Below, in pieces: positions 17,701 to 27,194 of a stretch of DNA of 64,000 nt. Both the position numbers and the translations under genes were made by a program. The stretch is from Azospirillum endophyticum (GTDB taxonomy: Bacteria > Pseudomonadota > Alphaproteobacteria > Azospirillales > Azospirillaceae), in assembly GCF_016595245.1 (NCBI RefSeq), contig NZ_JAENHM010000044.1, positions 124,001-188,000 on the forward strand, in the 5' to 3' direction. Position 1 is the first letter of the stretch. Each line of letters starts with the position of its first letter. Under the pieces are notes generated by a model. That model searched no databases. It saw nothing but the letters and a program-made list of their open reading frames with translations, and had not been told where the DNA came from.

Positions 17701-18488
17701 GAGGCGCGGTCGACATGGTCGGGGTGGTGGACGCTCCGCCAGTTCCAGCCCTCCGTCTCGCCCGGTTTGGCGCCGGTGAAATCATACCAGCGGCGGTTGT
17801 ACCAGTAGACGGCGCCGCCGGCATCGGCCATCCAGGTCAATTGCGGGATCAGGTCGGCGAGGCCGCGGAACTGGGCCTCGTTCTCGCGCAGCAGGGCTTC
17901 GGTGCGTCGCCGCTCGTCGGCATCGCCGGCGCGGTCGATGGCGCCGCCCAGCAGGTTGGCGACCGCTCTGAGGAACGTGGCGTCGGCAGCGTCGAAGCGG
18001 CCCTCGCGGCGGCCGTCGGCCTCCAGCACGCCGAATGGTTCGCCCTCGCCGCGGATGACGACGGCGATGGTGCTCTTCACTCCATGCTCCGCCAGCAGAT
18101 CGGGGCAGCGGAAGCGGGGGTCACCGCCGATGTCATCGGAGACGACCGGCTCGCCGGTCTTCAGTGAATAGCCGGCGGGGGACGCAAGGTCGACGCCGAC
18201 CGACCGGTGTCCGACCACGCCTGGCTTCCAGCCGACCCCGGCGCCGACCAGCAGGTGTCCGACGCCTTCGGTGTCCTTCACCCATTCCAGGACCCCGCAC
18301 AGTTCGGCCTCCAGGCCTTCGGCGCACAGGGTGGCCGCCTCCTGCCGCAGGGCGCCGATGTCGGTGCTCTTCAAGGCGGCCATGCCGAAGCGGGCCAGCA
18401 ACTCGTGCTGCTTCTCCCTGCGGCCGAGAAGTTGGGCGAGATGGCCGCCGGACAGGGTGTCGCTGTGGGAGGCTTGGGCTGGGGGCAT
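14754..18488 (-). CDS. Cytosolic hybrid sensor histidine kinase, GAF + four PAS + kinase + two receivers
   Basis: 1244 residues, start at 18488. No membrane segment is visible, so it senses an internal signal. Domains in order: GAF (about 20-165); four PAS modules of the PAS_3 kind ending near residues 305, 435, 560 and 690 (each with an HPDD-type motif, for example VHHPDHVD and IHPDDRPH); dimerisation/phosphoacceptor helix with the His in [10 protein letters not shown] (about 715); ATPase domain with [15 protein letters not shown] and GGTGLGLAI; receiver 1 with the Asp in [13 protein letters not shown] and Lys in FTKPVD; and receiver 2 with Asp in [13 protein letters not shown]. In receiver 2 the usual Lys is replaced (IIPLAEDG), so it may be inactive or modified. 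The start codon of the downstream CheY-like gene lies inside this reading frame. Confidence 0.95.
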   Translation of the reverse strand: MPPAQASHSDTLSGGHLAQLLGRREKQHELLARFGMAALKSTDIGALRQEAATLCAEGLEAELCGVLEWVKDTEGVGHLLVGAGVGWKPGVVGHRSVGVDLASPAGYSLKTGEPVVSDDIGGDPRFRCPDLLAEHGVKSTIAVVIRGEGEPFGVLEADGRREGRFDAADATFLRAVANLLGGAIDRAGDADERRRTEALLRENEAQFRGLADLIPQLTWMADAGGAVYWYNRRWYDFTGAKPGETEGWNWRSVHHPDHVDRASDGFFRAIRTGEPWEDTFPLRGKDGRYRWFLSRAVPVRGHDGRILRWLGTNTDVTEQRKAESRVTEAEKRLQLALRAARIGAWSWNLREDRIEADARLREIFDFTADEPISGSNVTGRVHPDDRPRIQEIIDTARRKRGEYDAEFRILLPSGEVRWAVARGIVTDSTPERSLTLIGVTWDTTDAKRAEEKLRLSEERFRSLVEATAAIVWNTSGAGRFEAPQPSWSCFTGQRFEELQGTGWVEAIHPDDRPHTSEAWRAARAGRTIYKAEHRLRRYDGVYRDMLVRAVPLLDAGGGVQEWVGVHTDITTRRRAEEALRETEERYRLAAQATNDAIWDWNLSSDRIHWNEAVRTLFGYGEDAAETSASWWMDHIHPDDQDHVVTGIHAVIDGGGTRWNDEYRFRRADGSYASILDRGFVLRSPIGQPLRMIGAMQDISVRKRVEEELEAARLAAEEANRAKSLFIANMSHELRTPLSAVIGYTEMLEEELADLGVDSMLPDLEKIEANARHLLNLINGVLDISKIEAGKMEVHGEDADVADLTREVAATVEALVSKKGNRLAVEVADGAGHMHTDVVKVRQCLFNLLSNAAKFTENGTVTLSVEQRARDESATPPADTVVFRVTDTGIGMTPKQVRRLFERFMQADSSTTRRFGGTGLGLAITKAFADMLGGEIAVDTASGTGTSFTLRLPADLRHGRLPGAIDHGPVRVEEVTPAQAARETILIIDDEQAMRELLARFLHREGFGVALAADGQTGLSIARQIRPRAILLDVMMPRTDGWSVLSVLKAEPDLADIPVIIVSSRREKGLALSLGAADYFTKPVDWQRLHRVLGGLSGQAPGTALVLIEADETRALLGAELERDGWRVGDAETEEEAFRQLAATVPTVILLDPFMPGLDGFAFLKALSRNPDWSRIPVIVVAAQEIGHKETEELRGRVRDIIPLAEDGSDGMIEELKEAIARLRPAPPERDKGSGPMDGTGGTDG

Positions 18489-18641
18489 GAACCGCGTGCG
18501 GAAAGGGAAGGGCAGCGATAGGAACAGCCGGCGACGGCATTCGTTCGCAACGGCGTGATGGGTACTGCACACGACCCGCGTCGTCGCAGGCGGGCCACAG
18601 CCCGATGGGGCAGGGCGGCACGCGTCCGATGCGATAGGACG

Positions 18642-18779
18642 CGGTACCGGGCCTCTGGAATCTTGTGACGGTGCGGCTCGTTGGCCTTGTGGGGCATCGG
18701 GGCCTCGGACTCAGCGGGCCGCTTCTATGCCCGTTCGCCCTCACGACCGCCACCAGCCCGGCCTTTTTGCACCAACGTC
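18642..18779 (-). mobile_element. IS5-family end remnant
   Basis: About 138 bases closely match the end of the IS relic at 27250-28112 (there 27975-28112), in the same orientation. The remnant includes the terminal repeat core TTGCACCAACGTC (18767-18779) and the first 20 codons of a transposase ([20 protein letters not shown], starting at 18697). The match then ends abruptly at the GGTACCG boundary. This copy still has the ATG that the other relic has lost. It occupies most of the 356-base gap between the hybrid kinase and the iron-uptake operon. I see no intact gene in the remainder of that gap. Confidence 0.85.
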
Positions 18780-18844
18780 GCCTGAAGCGGCTGGCTCCCA
18801 AGGAGGTCAACGTGTGACTGCTGCGAATAGACACTCAGTTCCCG

Positions 18845-19630
18845 TTAGCCAGTCTGATGAAGAATTTCGCCACCGGCAGCGCTATACCCGTCAATGATGA
18901 CGTGGCTGCTGCCTTGGGTGCAGCGTTCGATCCGGGCGTCGATCCGGTAGACCTGACGCAGCAGATCGACGGTGATGACGTCCTTGCAGGAGCCGCTGCC
19001 ACGGGACGTTCCGCCGGCAAGCACCAGGACCTTGTCGGCGAAGCGCAGGACCTGGTTGAGGTCGTGCAGGGCGATGAAGACGAGAATCCCTCGCTCCCGC
19101 GCGAGGTCGCGGACGAGGGTCAGCACCTGCATCTGCCGGTGCAGGTCCAGCGCGCTCGTCGGCTCGTCCATCAGCAGGATCTCGGGATCGCGGGCGAGCG
19201 TCTGTGCCAGCGAGGCGAGCTGTCGCTGGCCGCCGCTGAGTTCACCCAGACTGCGGAAGGCGATGTCGGCGATGCCCAGGGACGCCAGGACCTCGTCGAC
19301 CGCCGTGAGATCCGTGTCATGCACCACCCATGAGGCGTTCTGCTTGCGGGCCAGCAGGACGGACTCGTAGACGGTCAGCGCCGCACTCGTCGGCGGGTCC
19401 TGGGGCATGTAGCAGATGCCCGAGGACCCGCGTTGCGTTCCCGCCACCACGACTTCGCCGGGACCGCCCAAGAGGCCGGCCATGCGCTTGAACAGCGTCG
19501 ATTTGCCGGCGGCGTTCGGGCCGATGACCGCCACCACCTCGCCGCCGGTAAAGGCCGGGGTCTCGATCCCGGAAATGGTGAGATGGCGCCCGTGGAAGGC
19601 ACCGACGCCGTCGAGTTGCAGCGTCACCAT
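18845..19630 (-). CDS. Iron(III)-chelate ABC transporter ATPase
   Basis: 261 residues, start at 19630 with AGGAGG upstream. Walker A (GPNAAGKST), the ABC signature (LSGGQRQLASLAQ), Walker B with glutamate (ILLMDEPTSALD) and the switch His (IALHDLNQ) are all present, as in FecE/FhuC-type importers. It is the last gene of the seven-gene uptake operon and overlaps the permease stop by 7 bases. The C-terminal 40 residues are diverged from typical family members. The IS remnant begins 65 bases beyond its stop. Confidence 0.93.
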   Translation of the reverse strand: MVTLQLDGVGAFHGRHLTISGIETPAFTGGEVVAVIGPNAAGKSTLFKRMAGLLGGPGEVVVAGTQRGSSGICYMPQDPPTSAALTVYESVLLARKQNASWVVHDTDLTAVDEVLASLGIADIAFRSLGELSGGQRQLASLAQTLARDPEILLMDEPTSALDLHRQMQVLTLVRDLARERGILVFIALHDLNQVLRFADKVLVLAGGTSRGSGSCKDVITVDLLRQVYRIDARIERCTQGSSHVIIDGYSAAGGEILHQTG

Positions 19631-20688
19631 GCGCGCCTCCTGCTTCCCAGAATCAGCGAGATGAAGAACGGAATGCCGATCAGCGAGGTGACGACCCCGA
19701 TCGGAAAGATCGTCCCCGGGATCAGGATTTTGCTGACGACCGAACTCAGCGACAGGATGACCGCCCCCGCCAGCATCGAGGCCGGCAGGAAGAAGCGCTG
19801 GTCCTCGCCGATCAGCATACGGGCGATGTGGGGGCCGACCAGCCCGATGAAGCCGATGGTGCCGACGAAGGCCACCGGGAACGCGGCCAGCAGGCTGACC
19901 AGCACCAGCGTGTGCAGGCGCAGCCGGCGCACGTCCACGCCGAAGCTGGCCGCCTTGTCGTCGCCCAGTCGCAGCGCCGTCAGCGCCCAGGCCCGCCGCA
20001 GGAAGAGCGGAAGGGTCGCCGCCAGCACCGCCGTGGTGATCGCCAGCTTGCCCCAGGTGGCCTTGGTCAGGCTTCCCATCGTCCAGAACACCACGGCGGC
20101 GACCGCCTGCTCTGTCGCGAAATACTGCACCAGCGCCAGCAGGGCGTTGAAGGTGAAGACCAGCGCGATGCCGAGGAGGACGATGGTCTCCGCCGTCACC
20201 CCGCGCCGCAGGCTCAGCGCGTGGATGATCAGGGCCGTGAGCATGGCCATGACGAAGGCGTTCAGCGGCAGCATGTACTCCGCCGCCACCGGCAGCAGCC
20301 GCAGGCCGAAGGCGAGCCCCAGCGCCGCGCCGAAGCTGGCGGCCGCCGAGATGCCCAGGGTGAAGGGGCTGGCCAGGGGATTGTTGAGGATCGTCTGCAT
20401 CTGCGCTCCGGCCAGCGACAGCGCCGCGCCGACGACCACGGCCATCAGCGCCACGGGCAGGCGGATGTCCCAGATCACCACGCGCGCCTGCGGCGGCACG
20501 CTGTCCGGGGACAGCAGCGCCTGCACCACCTCCCAGGGGCCGAGACGCACGGACCCCAGCCCGAGGTCGAGCAGCAGACTGCACAGCAGCGCCAGCGCCA
20601 GCAGGCCGAGCAGCAGCCGCTTGCGCCTGACCACCGCGCGGTAGCCGTGGCGGGTCGGTGAGTCCGGCAATGGCATTGCTTGGGTCAC
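19624..20688 (-). CDS. FecCD-family iron-chelate ABC permease
   Basis: 354 residues from a GTG at 20688, whose GTGA overlaps the stop of the binding-protein gene; an ATG 12 bases later is an alternative. About ten membrane helices are predicted. The FecCD signatures IWDIRLPVALMAVVVGAALSLAG, NNPLASPFTLGISAAASFG and FIGLVGPHIARMLIG are clear; the last is the coupling segment that meets the ATPase. There is only one permease gene, so it presumably forms a homodimer. Confidence 0.93.
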   Translation of the reverse strand: MTQAMPLPDSPTRHGYRAVVRRKRLLLGLLALALLCSLLLDLGLGSVRLGPWEVVQALLSPDSVPPQARVVIWDIRLPVALMAVVVGAALSLAGAQMQTILNNPLASPFTLGISAAASFGAALGLAFGLRLLPVAAEYMLPLNAFVMAMLTALIIHALSLRRGVTAETIVLLGIALVFTFNALLALVQYFATEQAVAAVVFWTMGSLTKATWGKLAITTAVLAATLPLFLRRAWALTALRLGDDKAASFGVDVRRLRLHTLVLVSLLAAFPVAFVGTIGFIGLVGPHIARMLIGEDQRFFLPASMLAGAVILSLSSVVSKILIPGTIFPIGVVTSLIGIPFFISLILGSRRRAW

Positions 20689-21845
20689 GGGCTGGTCGCC
20701 TTTCCGCCGAGCGACACGAAGTAGCCGGGCTGATGGGGGATGGGCAGGAAGCGTTCGTGCAGTTCCCGGAAGGTCGCTTCCGGGTCGAGGTCGACGAACA
20801 GGGTGGGATGGAACCATTTGGCGAGCTGCTGGAGCGCCACGAACTGGTAGGGGCTGTTGTAGAACTGGTGCCAGATGGCGTGGAAGGATCCGGTGGCGTT
20901 GGCCCGGATGCCGGTGTAGGCGGGGCGTCCGGTGAAGGCCCTCAGCTTGCGCGCGGCTTCGCTCAGGTCGGCGCCCGGCCCGACGCCGATCCAGCCGCCG
21001 CCGGGAACATAGGCTTCCCAATTGGCGCTGGTCACCACCACCTGATCGGGGTTGGCGGCGATCACCCGCTCCGGACTCAATTGCCCGAACGTGCCGGGGA
21101 TCAGATCCCTGGCGATGTTGCTGCCGCCGGCCATCTCCACCAGCCGGCCGAAATTCTCGTCGCCGAAGGTCAGGCAGCAGTCCGGGGTGTAGCCGCCGAT
21201 CCGCTCGATGAAGATTTTCGGGCGCGGCGGCCTGCTGGCGGCGATCACGTCGGTGACGCGCCGAATCTGTTCGGCGCGGAAGGCGATGAAGGCCTCGGCG
21301 CGCTCCTCCTGCCCGAACAGCCGGCCGAACAGGCGGATCGTCGGCTCGGTGTTCTCCAGCGGCTTATGGCGGAAATCGGCGTAGACGACCGGAATGCCCA
21401 GCGCCCCCAGCTTCTCGATGATGCGTGCGTCCTCGGTGGACCGCTGCGCTTCGATGTTGAGGATGAGGGCGTCGGGCTGCAGGGCGATCGCCTTCTCCAG
21501 GTCGAAGGTACCGTCGTCGATTCCGCCGAAGGTCGGGATGCGGGCGATCTCCGGAAAGGCCCGCAGATATTGGTTGTAGGTGTCCGGATCGGCCTGGATC
21601 AGATCCTTGCGCCAGCCGGCGATGCGGCGGGTCGGATCCTCGCGGTCCAGCAGCGCCACGACGTAGAGCTGCCGCCCCTCGCCGAGGATGACGCGCCGCA
21701 CCGGCGTGCGGACCTCCACCGTGCGTCCAGCGAGGTCGGTCACCGATGCCGCCTTCGCCGCACCGGATGCCGGGATGCCGAACGCCGACAGGATGCACAG
21801 TGCGCAGAGGCCCGCGAGGATCGTCGGTTTGCCGAGGAACGCCAT
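20685..21845 (-). CDS. Periplasmic iron-chelate binding protein
   Basis: 386 residues. The N-terminal signal sequence runs to about residue 33 (ILSAFGIPASGAAKA). The sequence DLAGRTVEVRTPVRRVILGEG is the usual first strand of FecB/FhuD-like class III binding proteins; DALILNIEAQ and PDQVVVTSANWEAY belong to the two lobes. The motif GYTPDCCLTFGDENFG carries vicinal cysteines. At 386 residues it is longer than most FecB-like proteins (about 300). It delivers the imported chelate to the FecCD permease encoded immediately downstream. Confidence 0.88.
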   Translation of the reverse strand: MAFLGKPTILAGLCALCILSAFGIPASGAAKAASVTDLAGRTVEVRTPVRRVILGEGRQLYVVALLDREDPTRRIAGWRKDLIQADPDTYNQYLRAFPEIARIPTFGGIDDGTFDLEKAIALQPDALILNIEAQRSTEDARIIEKLGALGIPVVYADFRHKPLENTEPTIRLFGRLFGQEERAEAFIAFRAEQIRRVTDVIAASRPPRPKIFIERIGGYTPDCCLTFGDENFGRLVEMAGGSNIARDLIPGTFGQLSPERVIAANPDQVVVTSANWEAYVPGGGWIGVGPGADLSEAARKLRAFTGRPAYTGIRANATGSFHAIWHQFYNSPYQFVALQQLAKWFHPTLFVDLDPEATFRELHERFLPIPHQPGYFVSLGGKATSP

Positions 21846-21849
21846 GATG

Positions 21850-23058
21850 TCACCTGTGTCGGTCGCGTGCCGCCGCCCACAGGGCGACGGCGCTCGCCGC
21901 GTAGGCCGCGGCGACGAAGAAATACGTGTGCTCGAATCCGACCGTCTGGCCCAGTCCGACCCCCAGGGCGATGCCGGCCATGGAGGCGCCCTGCGTCGTG
22001 CTCTGCGCCACGCCGAGGATCCGGCCCTGCCGCGCCCCGTCCGTCGCGCGGGAGACCAGCGCCATCAGCACTGGTGTCGTGGCCCCCAGCAGGACGCCCC
22101 AGGCGAGATAGACGGCGGCGAAGACGGCGACGCTGGCGGTCAGGCCGGCGACTGCCGTCAGGCCGGCGCAGCCCGCCGCCACCCATGTCATCCGGCGAAG
22201 CGTCGCCGTCCGCGCCATGCCCTCGAAGTGCCGGGCCCAGGCGGGAGCCGCGATCACGAAGCCCAGCGCCAGCATCGCGTAGCACAGCCCCGTCACCCCG
22301 GTGCCGGCACCCAGAACCGACGTCACATACAGCGAGAAGGGCGCTTGCGTGATCATGCGGGCGGCGAGCAGCAGCCCCATGACGCCGAGCAGGGCGAGAA
22401 CCGGCGCCGGCAGCCGGGATCCCGCCGTGGGCCGGTCTGCCGGCACCGGGGTCTTGGTACCGGAGGTGGGCGGAGGCGTGTCGGGCAACAGCGTCGCCAC
22501 GGCCACCGCACAGGCGGCGCATATCGTGGCGGCGGCGGCGTTGATCCAGAAGAACGCCGCGTGATCGAGGATCACGCCACCCGCCACCGCCCCGACGACC
22601 GAACCGACGTTGGTGGAAACCTGCAGATGAGCGAAGAGACGCGTTCGCGCCGCAGGCGATTCGATGCCGACCCCATAGGCCTGGGCCGGGGCGATGTATC
22701 CGGCACAGGCCCCTTGCAGGAAACGCAGCGCCAGGATCGTCCAGACGTCGCCGGCAAGGGCCAGCGCCAGCTGTGTCAGCGCGAGTCCGAGCAAGGCCCG
22801 GATCATCATCGGCCGGTGTCCGAAGCGGTCGCCGACCCGTCCCCAGAAGGAACCGGTCAGCGCGACGCCCAGCATCGGCCCGACATAGACGACAGTCCCC
22901 GCGACGCCGAACAGCCAGCCCGGCGGGTCGTAGGAGGCGAGATGGACCGGCCAGAAGGGACCGCTCATCTCCATGGCCCCCATGGAGATGAACTGGACCA
23001 CGAACAGGATCCGGACGGCGCGCCGGACACGGTCCGGCGCCAGGGAAACGCTGGTCAT
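21850..23058 (-). CDS. MFS transporter, probable siderophore transport
   Basis: 402 residues with about 12 predicted membrane helices in two halves. The MFS loop motif appears as GRVGDRFGHRPMM after helix 2. A hydrophilic linker (LPDTPPPTSGTKTPVPADR) separates the halves. Its place between the TonB receptor (6 bp away) and the binding protein (4 bp away) argues for moving a siderophore, or its breakdown product, across the inner membrane. The direction cannot be read from sequence. No siderophore synthesis gene is present, so either recycling or export of a foreign chelator is possible. Confidence 0.85.
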   Translation of the reverse strand: MTSVSLAPDRVRRAVRILFVVQFISMGAMEMSGPFWPVHLASYDPPGWLFGVAGTVVYVGPMLGVALTGSFWGRVGDRFGHRPMMIRALLGLALTQLALALAGDVWTILALRFLQGACAGYIAPAQAYGVGIESPAARTRLFAHLQVSTNVGSVVGAVAGGVILDHAAFFWINAAAATICAACAVAVATLLPDTPPPTSGTKTPVPADRPTAGSRLPAPVLALLGVMGLLLAARMITQAPFSLYVTSVLGAGTGVTGLCYAMLALGFVIAAPAWARHFEGMARTATLRRMTWVAAGCAGLTAVAGLTASVAVFAAVYLAWGVLLGATTPVLMALVSRATDGARQGRILGVAQSTTQGASMAGIALGVGLGQTVGFEHTYFFVAAAYAASAVALWAAARDRHR

Positions 23059-23064
23059 CCGGCT

Positions 23065-25476
23065 TCAGAAATCGGTCGAGACGGACAGCAGCGCGGTGCG
23101 CGGCGCCCCCTGCGACACGCCGCCCCAGCTCGCCACGCCGGACCAGTATTCGGTGTCCAGCACGTTCTGCACCGTCGCCCGGACGGTGACGGGCCGGTCG
23201 TGAATGGTGGTGCGGTAGCGTGCACCCAGGTCGAGCCGGGTCCAGGCCGGAATGCGCTGCGTGTTGGCGACGTTGACGTATTGCCCGCTGGTGTGCGCGA
23301 CGCTGCCGACCACGGTGAGGGCGTCCAGGAACGGCGTGTCCCACTCGGCGCTGAGGTTCGCCAACACCTTCGGCACGCCGACCGGCGCGTTGCCGCGGGT
23401 GGCGGCGCTGTTGGTCCTGGTCAGTTCGGCGTCGATGAAGGTCACGCCGGCCAGCAACCGGACCGACGGCACCACCTCGCCGAAGACGGAGAGTTCCAGG
23501 CCGCGGTTGCGCTGCTCGCCTCCGGCCGAATAGACATTGCCGGCCAGTTGCCCCGACGGCTTGGTGATCTGGAATACGCTGGCGGCGGCGCCCAACTGGC
23601 CGAAGTCGAGCTTCACGCCGGCCTCGTACTGCTTGGCGACATAGGGGGACAGGGCCTCGCCGGCATTGACGGCGGTGGCCGGCGCGACATCGCCCTTGCT
23701 CAGCCCCTCGATGTAGTTGGCATAGACGGTGACCCTGTCGCTCGGCTTGAAGACGAGGGCGGCCATGGGCGTGACCGTGCTCTTCTTATAAGACGAGGTG
23801 GTGGCGCCGGTCGTGGCGCTGAAGTTTTCCGACTTGATGGTCTGCTGCCGGACGCCCAGGACCAACTGCACGCGGTCGTCCAGGATGCCCAGCGTATCGG
23901 ACAGCGCGACGCCGGTCAGGTCGGTTTCCGAGATCTTCGGCACCCAGCTTGGCGCAGCGACCGACTGGGCGATCCGGTCGACCGGGCTGTAGATGTTCGA
24001 CGTCACCGCCCGGCCGGCCGTCAGAGCGCGCGACAGCGTGTCGTGGTAGCGGCTTGCCTGGACGGTCATGCTGTGGCTGACCATGGCGGTGTCGAAGCGC
24101 GCGCGCAATCCGGCATCCAGCGTCGAGCGCTCGACGTCGAACTTGTAGTGCTCCGGCGTCTCGCTGGTGTCGCCGCGCGGGTTGAGGATGGTCGGCGTGC
24201 CGAAAAGCCGCTCCACCTCGGTCCAGCCGCCGCCGGCATTGGCGAACACCGTCACGCTGTCGGTCAGGTCGTATTCGCCGCGCAGGAGCGCCGCGCGGTC
24301 GGTGGCCTCCGACCATGCCCAGGGCTGGGTGATGTTGCGCCGGCCATCGGGCGCCGAGGGAACGGGCACGCCGGCCGCGACCAGGAACGGACGGGACGGC
24401 GCGTCGAAGTCCTCCTTCTGCTCCAGCAGGTCGAGGGAGGCGCGGAACCGTTCGCCACGATAGTCGAGGGCCAGCGCGCCGACGCGCGCCTCGCGCGACT
24501 GGTTGTCCAGCGGCGTGTCGCCGCCCCGGTAGCTGCCGTTGAAGCGGACGCCGAACTCGCCGTTGGGGCCGAAGCGGCGACCGACGTCCAGCTGTCCGCC
24601 GAACTGCGAAGTGCCGACATATTCGGCCGTCAGCCGCGTCAGGTCGGTATCGGCGGCGCGCTTGGGAACGATGTTGATGCCGCCGCCGATGCTGCTGCTG
24701 GGCGACATGCCGGACAGCAGCGCGGTGGGGCCCTTGATCACCTCGACCCGCTCCGCGTAGTCGGCGAAGACGCGGTAGTTGGGAGCGACGCCATAGACGC
24801 CGTCGAAGCTGATCTCGCCGAGGTTGCCCTCGCCGACGGGAAAGCCGCGGATGAAGAAGGAATCGAGCATACCGCCGGTCTGGCCGCTGGTCCGCACCGA
24901 CGGATCGCCGGCCACCACGTCGGCGACGGTGGTCGCCTGATCGTCCTCGATCTTCTTCGCGGTGTAGCTGGTGACGCTGAACGGCGTGTCCATGATATCG
25001 CGGTTGCCCAGCATGCCGATGCGCCCGCCGCGCGCCACCTGTCCGCCGGCGTAAGCCTGCGGCAACGCGTCCGGATGCGTCGCGCCGGCGGATACCGTCA
25101 CCTCCGGCAGCGTCATCGCCCCATCGGCCTCGGCTTGCCCCGCCACCGATGCCGGCACCAGGACATAGCCGGCCGGCGTCCTGGCGATGCGGTAGCCGCT
25201 GCCTTGCAGCAGTGCCGTGAACCCCTCGTCCACGCCATAGCTGCCCCGGAGGCCGGGAGAGCGCAGCCCCTTCACCTTTTCGGCATCCACGACGATGGCG
25301 GTGCCGGACTGCTGCGCGAAGTGGTTCAGCGCGTCGGCCAGCGGGCCGGCCTGAATGTCGTAGCGGGCAACGGGTTGGCCGGCGGACTGGGCGCGGGCCG
25401 GCACGACGCCGGCGGTGGTGAACAGCAGGGCTGCGGCAAGAGGGAGGACGGCGGCGCGGGCGTGCTTGAACGACAT
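23065..25476 (-). CDS. TonB-dependent ferric-siderophore receptor with STN signalling domain
   Basis: 803 residues, start at 25476. Signal peptide 1-29 (VVPARAQ). A secretin/TonB short N-terminal (STN) domain is at about 38-100 (YDIQAGPLADALNHFAQQSG, then LRSPGLRGSYGVDEGFTALL). It marks the transducer class of receptors that signal to an anti-sigma factor. The plug domain follows (about 145-260; TPFSVTSYTAKKIEDDQ, SFFIRGFPVGEG, VEVIKGPTALLSGM) and then the 22-strand barrel, ending with a C-terminal aromatic (LLSVSTDF) as required for outer-membrane insertion. With the FecI and FecR homologues upstream, it likely reports ligand binding to the sigma factor as well as importing the chelate. Confidence 0.95.
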   Translation of the reverse strand: MSFKHARAAVLPLAAALLFTTAGVVPARAQSAGQPVARYDIQAGPLADALNHFAQQSGTAIVVDAEKVKGLRSPGLRGSYGVDEGFTALLQGSGYRIARTPAGYVLVPASVAGQAEADGAMTLPEVTVSAGATHPDALPQAYAGGQVARGGRIGMLGNRDIMDTPFSVTSYTAKKIEDDQATTVADVVAGDPSVRTSGQTGGMLDSFFIRGFPVGEGNLGEISFDGVYGVAPNYRVFADYAERVEVIKGPTALLSGMSPSSSIGGGINIVPKRAADTDLTRLTAEYVGTSQFGGQLDVGRRFGPNGEFGVRFNGSYRGGDTPLDNQSREARVGALALDYRGERFRASLDLLEQKEDFDAPSRPFLVAAGVPVPSAPDGRRNITQPWAWSEATDRAALLRGEYDLTDSVTVFANAGGGWTEVERLFGTPTILNPRGDTSETPEHYKFDVERSTLDAGLRARFDTAMVSHSMTVQASRYHDTLSRALTAGRAVTSNIYSPVDRIAQSVAAPSWVPKISETDLTGVALSDTLGILDDRVQLVLGVRQQTIKSENFSATTGATTSSYKKSTVTPMAALVFKPSDRVTVYANYIEGLSKGDVAPATAVNAGEALSPYVAKQYEAGVKLDFGQLGAAASVFQITKPSGQLAGNVYSAGGEQRNRGLELSVFGEVVPSVRLLAGVTFIDAELTRTNSAATRGNAPVGVPKVLANLSAEWDTPFLDALTVVGSVAHTSGQYVNVANTQRIPAWTRLDLGARYRTTIHDRPVTVRATVQNVLDTEYWSGVASWGGVSQGAPRTALLSVSTDF

Positions 25477-25571
25477 GTTGGACGGCTTTCCATGGCGGAG
25501 GTCTCGCTTCCCTTGACGGACGAGATCCGGAAAGCCGAACCGACCCGGCAGAACTTTTTTCCGCGCTCCGT

Positions 25572-26603
25572 TTATGGGGGGCCCGGCGCGTCCACCAGCA
25601 CCACCCAGGGGGTCAGGGTCCGTACCCGGATGGCTGGGAAGCTGGCTGCCAGCAGACTGAGCGCCCGGTCGGTATCGTCCAGCGGCAGGACGGCGGAGAC
25701 CGTATAGGATTGCAGCGCGGCACGGTCGTAGTGGATGAGGCCCCGACGGTAGCGGCTCAACCGCTCCAGCACGTCCGGCAACGGTTCCCCCTGCACCACC
25801 AGCTGGCGGAAACGCCAGGCGCCCTCGACGCTGCGCACGTCGACGGCGGTCACCGGCCCCGGCCCGGCGGCGGTCAGCCGCAGGCGCTGGCCGGCCTGGA
25901 CGACCAGACGGTCCGGCGACGCCGGGATTTCGACGGAAACCTTGGATTCGACCACCGTCAGCACGGTGGCATCCTCTCCCCTGTCCGTCTCCCGGGATAC
26001 CGAGAAGCGCGTGCCCAGCGCCCGCATCCGGCCTTGCGGCGTCTCCACCACGAACGGGCGGTTGGCATCGGGCGCCACATCGACGAAAATCTCTCCCCGC
26101 AGCAGTTCCACCGTCCGCCGGCTTTCGTCGAAATGCAGATCGACGGCGCTGCCGCTGCCGAGCGTCAACCGGGTATTGTCGGCCAACGTCCGGGTGGCCC
26201 ATTCCCCGGTCCCCGTGTGCGCATCGGCGGTCAGGGTGGCCATCAGCTCGGTGGGGGGATAGGCCCGAACCGCCAGCCAGCCCGGCAGGCCGAGCGCCAG
26301 GACGATCGCAAGCGCCGCCACCAGACGGCGGGAGCGTGTACGCCTGCCGTTGGCAAGCGCTGCGTTCAAGGCGGCGCGGGCTGGCCGGGTGGTGCCCCCG
26401 GCGCGCATACGCTGCAGCTGTTCCACCAGATGTTCCATGCCGGCGGCGGCTTCGGCATGGCGATGATCCTCCTTCTGCCAGCGCTCGAAACCGGCACGGG
26501 CCTGTTCGCGCTCGACCGCACTGTCCGCCGTCAGCGCAACCACCCACCGCGCCGCCTCTTCGGCAATGGCATCGTCGGCCGTGTTCCGGGTTTTCGCACT
26601 CAT
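25572..26603 (-). CDS. FecR-family anti-sigma/signal transducer
   Basis: 343 residues, start at 26603, 10 bp after the sigma-factor stop. An N-terminal cytosolic domain (EEAARWVVALTADSAVEREQ, FERWQKEDHRHAEAAAGME) carries the FecR_N pattern. One membrane helix lies at about 93-112 (LVAALAIVLALGLPGWLAV). A periplasmic FecR domain follows (TGTGEWATRTLADNTRLTLGSGSAVDL, VETPQGRMRALGTRFSV). The C-terminal part resembles an STN-like domain (SRYRRGLIHYD). It should hold the sigma factor inactive until the receptor's STN domain signals. Confidence 0.93.
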   Translation of the reverse strand: MSAKTRNTADDAIAEEAARWVVALTADSAVEREQARAGFERWQKEDHRHAEAAAGMEHLVEQLQRMRAGGTTRPARAALNAALANGRRTRSRRLVAALAIVLALGLPGWLAVRAYPPTELMATLTADAHTGTGEWATRTLADNTRLTLGSGSAVDLHFDESRRTVELLRGEIFVDVAPDANRPFVVETPQGRMRALGTRFSVSRETDRGEDATVLTVVESKVSVEIPASPDRLVVQAGQRLRLTAAGPGPVTAVDVRSVEGAWRFRQLVVQGEPLPDVLERLSRYRRGLIHYDRAALQSYTVSAVLPLDDTDRALSLLAASFPAIRVRTLTPWVVLVDAPGPP

Positions 26604-26613
26604 GTCGGGCGCC

Positions 26614-27153
26614 TCACAGATGGCTGTCGCGCACCCGGCAGCACTGCAACAGGCACTGCGCCAGATATTTCTGCACCATCCGCGTCGACACGCCGAGGTG
26701 ACCGGCGATGGAGGCATGGGTCTGGCCGTCCAGATAATGCATCAGGAAGGCCTCCCGCGCCCTGGCCGACACCGCCTGCAAGGCAGCGCCGATCTGCTCG
26801 AGCGCCTGTACCGCGGCGAGCACATCCTCCGGCGACGGATGGCCGGCTATCGTCTCGGCAGCGAGCGCCAGCTCGGCCAGATAGGCCTGCTCGATCGTCT
26901 GGCGGCGCGCACGATCCAACAGCAGACGCTTCGCCGTGGTGGTGAGGAAGGCACGGGGTTCGCGGATGCCCAGCAACGCGTCGCGTGAGGCCAGGATACG
27001 CAGGAATGTGTCCTGCGCCACATCGGCCGCGTTGTGCGTACATCCTAACCTGCGTCGTAACCAGTTGTGCAGCCAGCCATGATGCTCGCTATAGAGCAGT
27101 CCAAACTGAGCGGTCCCACAAGCTTCTTCGAGTACAGGTTGTTTAATGGACAT
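26614..27153 (-). CDS. FecI-family ECF sigma factor
   Basis: 179 residues, start at 27153. Sigma region 2 (HNWLRRRLGCTHNAADVAQDTFLRIL, with REPRAFLTTTAKRLLLD) and region 4 (VSARAREAFLMHYLDGQTHASIAGHLGVSTRMVQKYLAQC) are present and intact. It is the first gene of the iron-uptake operon, with a Fur-box-like sequence 42-60 bases upstream. This gives two layers of control: iron repression through Fur, and ligand-triggered activation through FecR and the receptor. Confidence 0.94.
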   Translation of the reverse strand: MSIKQPVLEEACGTAQFGLLYSEHHGWLHNWLRRRLGCTHNAADVAQDTFLRILASRDALLGIREPRAFLTTTAKRLLLDRARRQTIEQAYLAELALAAETIAGHPSPEDVLAAVQALEQIGAALQAVSARAREAFLMHYLDGQTHASIAGHLGVSTRMVQKYLAQCLLQCCRVRDSHL

Positions 27154-27194
27154 ATACTGACCCCCCGGCCCCTGGTCCGCCTGAACACAAGCAT

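Noticed and set aside
14505..18167. Very long plus-strand open frame opposite the hybrid kinase
   Set aside because: It is the GC-rich complement of a recognisable kinase, has no ribosome site or domain, and is a codon-bias shadow. The same applies to the long minus-strand frame opposite exaA (35283-38762).
18845..27153. Siderophore biosynthesis cluster
   Set aside because: All genes are uptake, efflux or regulation. No NRPS, IucA/C-type synthetase or hydroxylase is visible.
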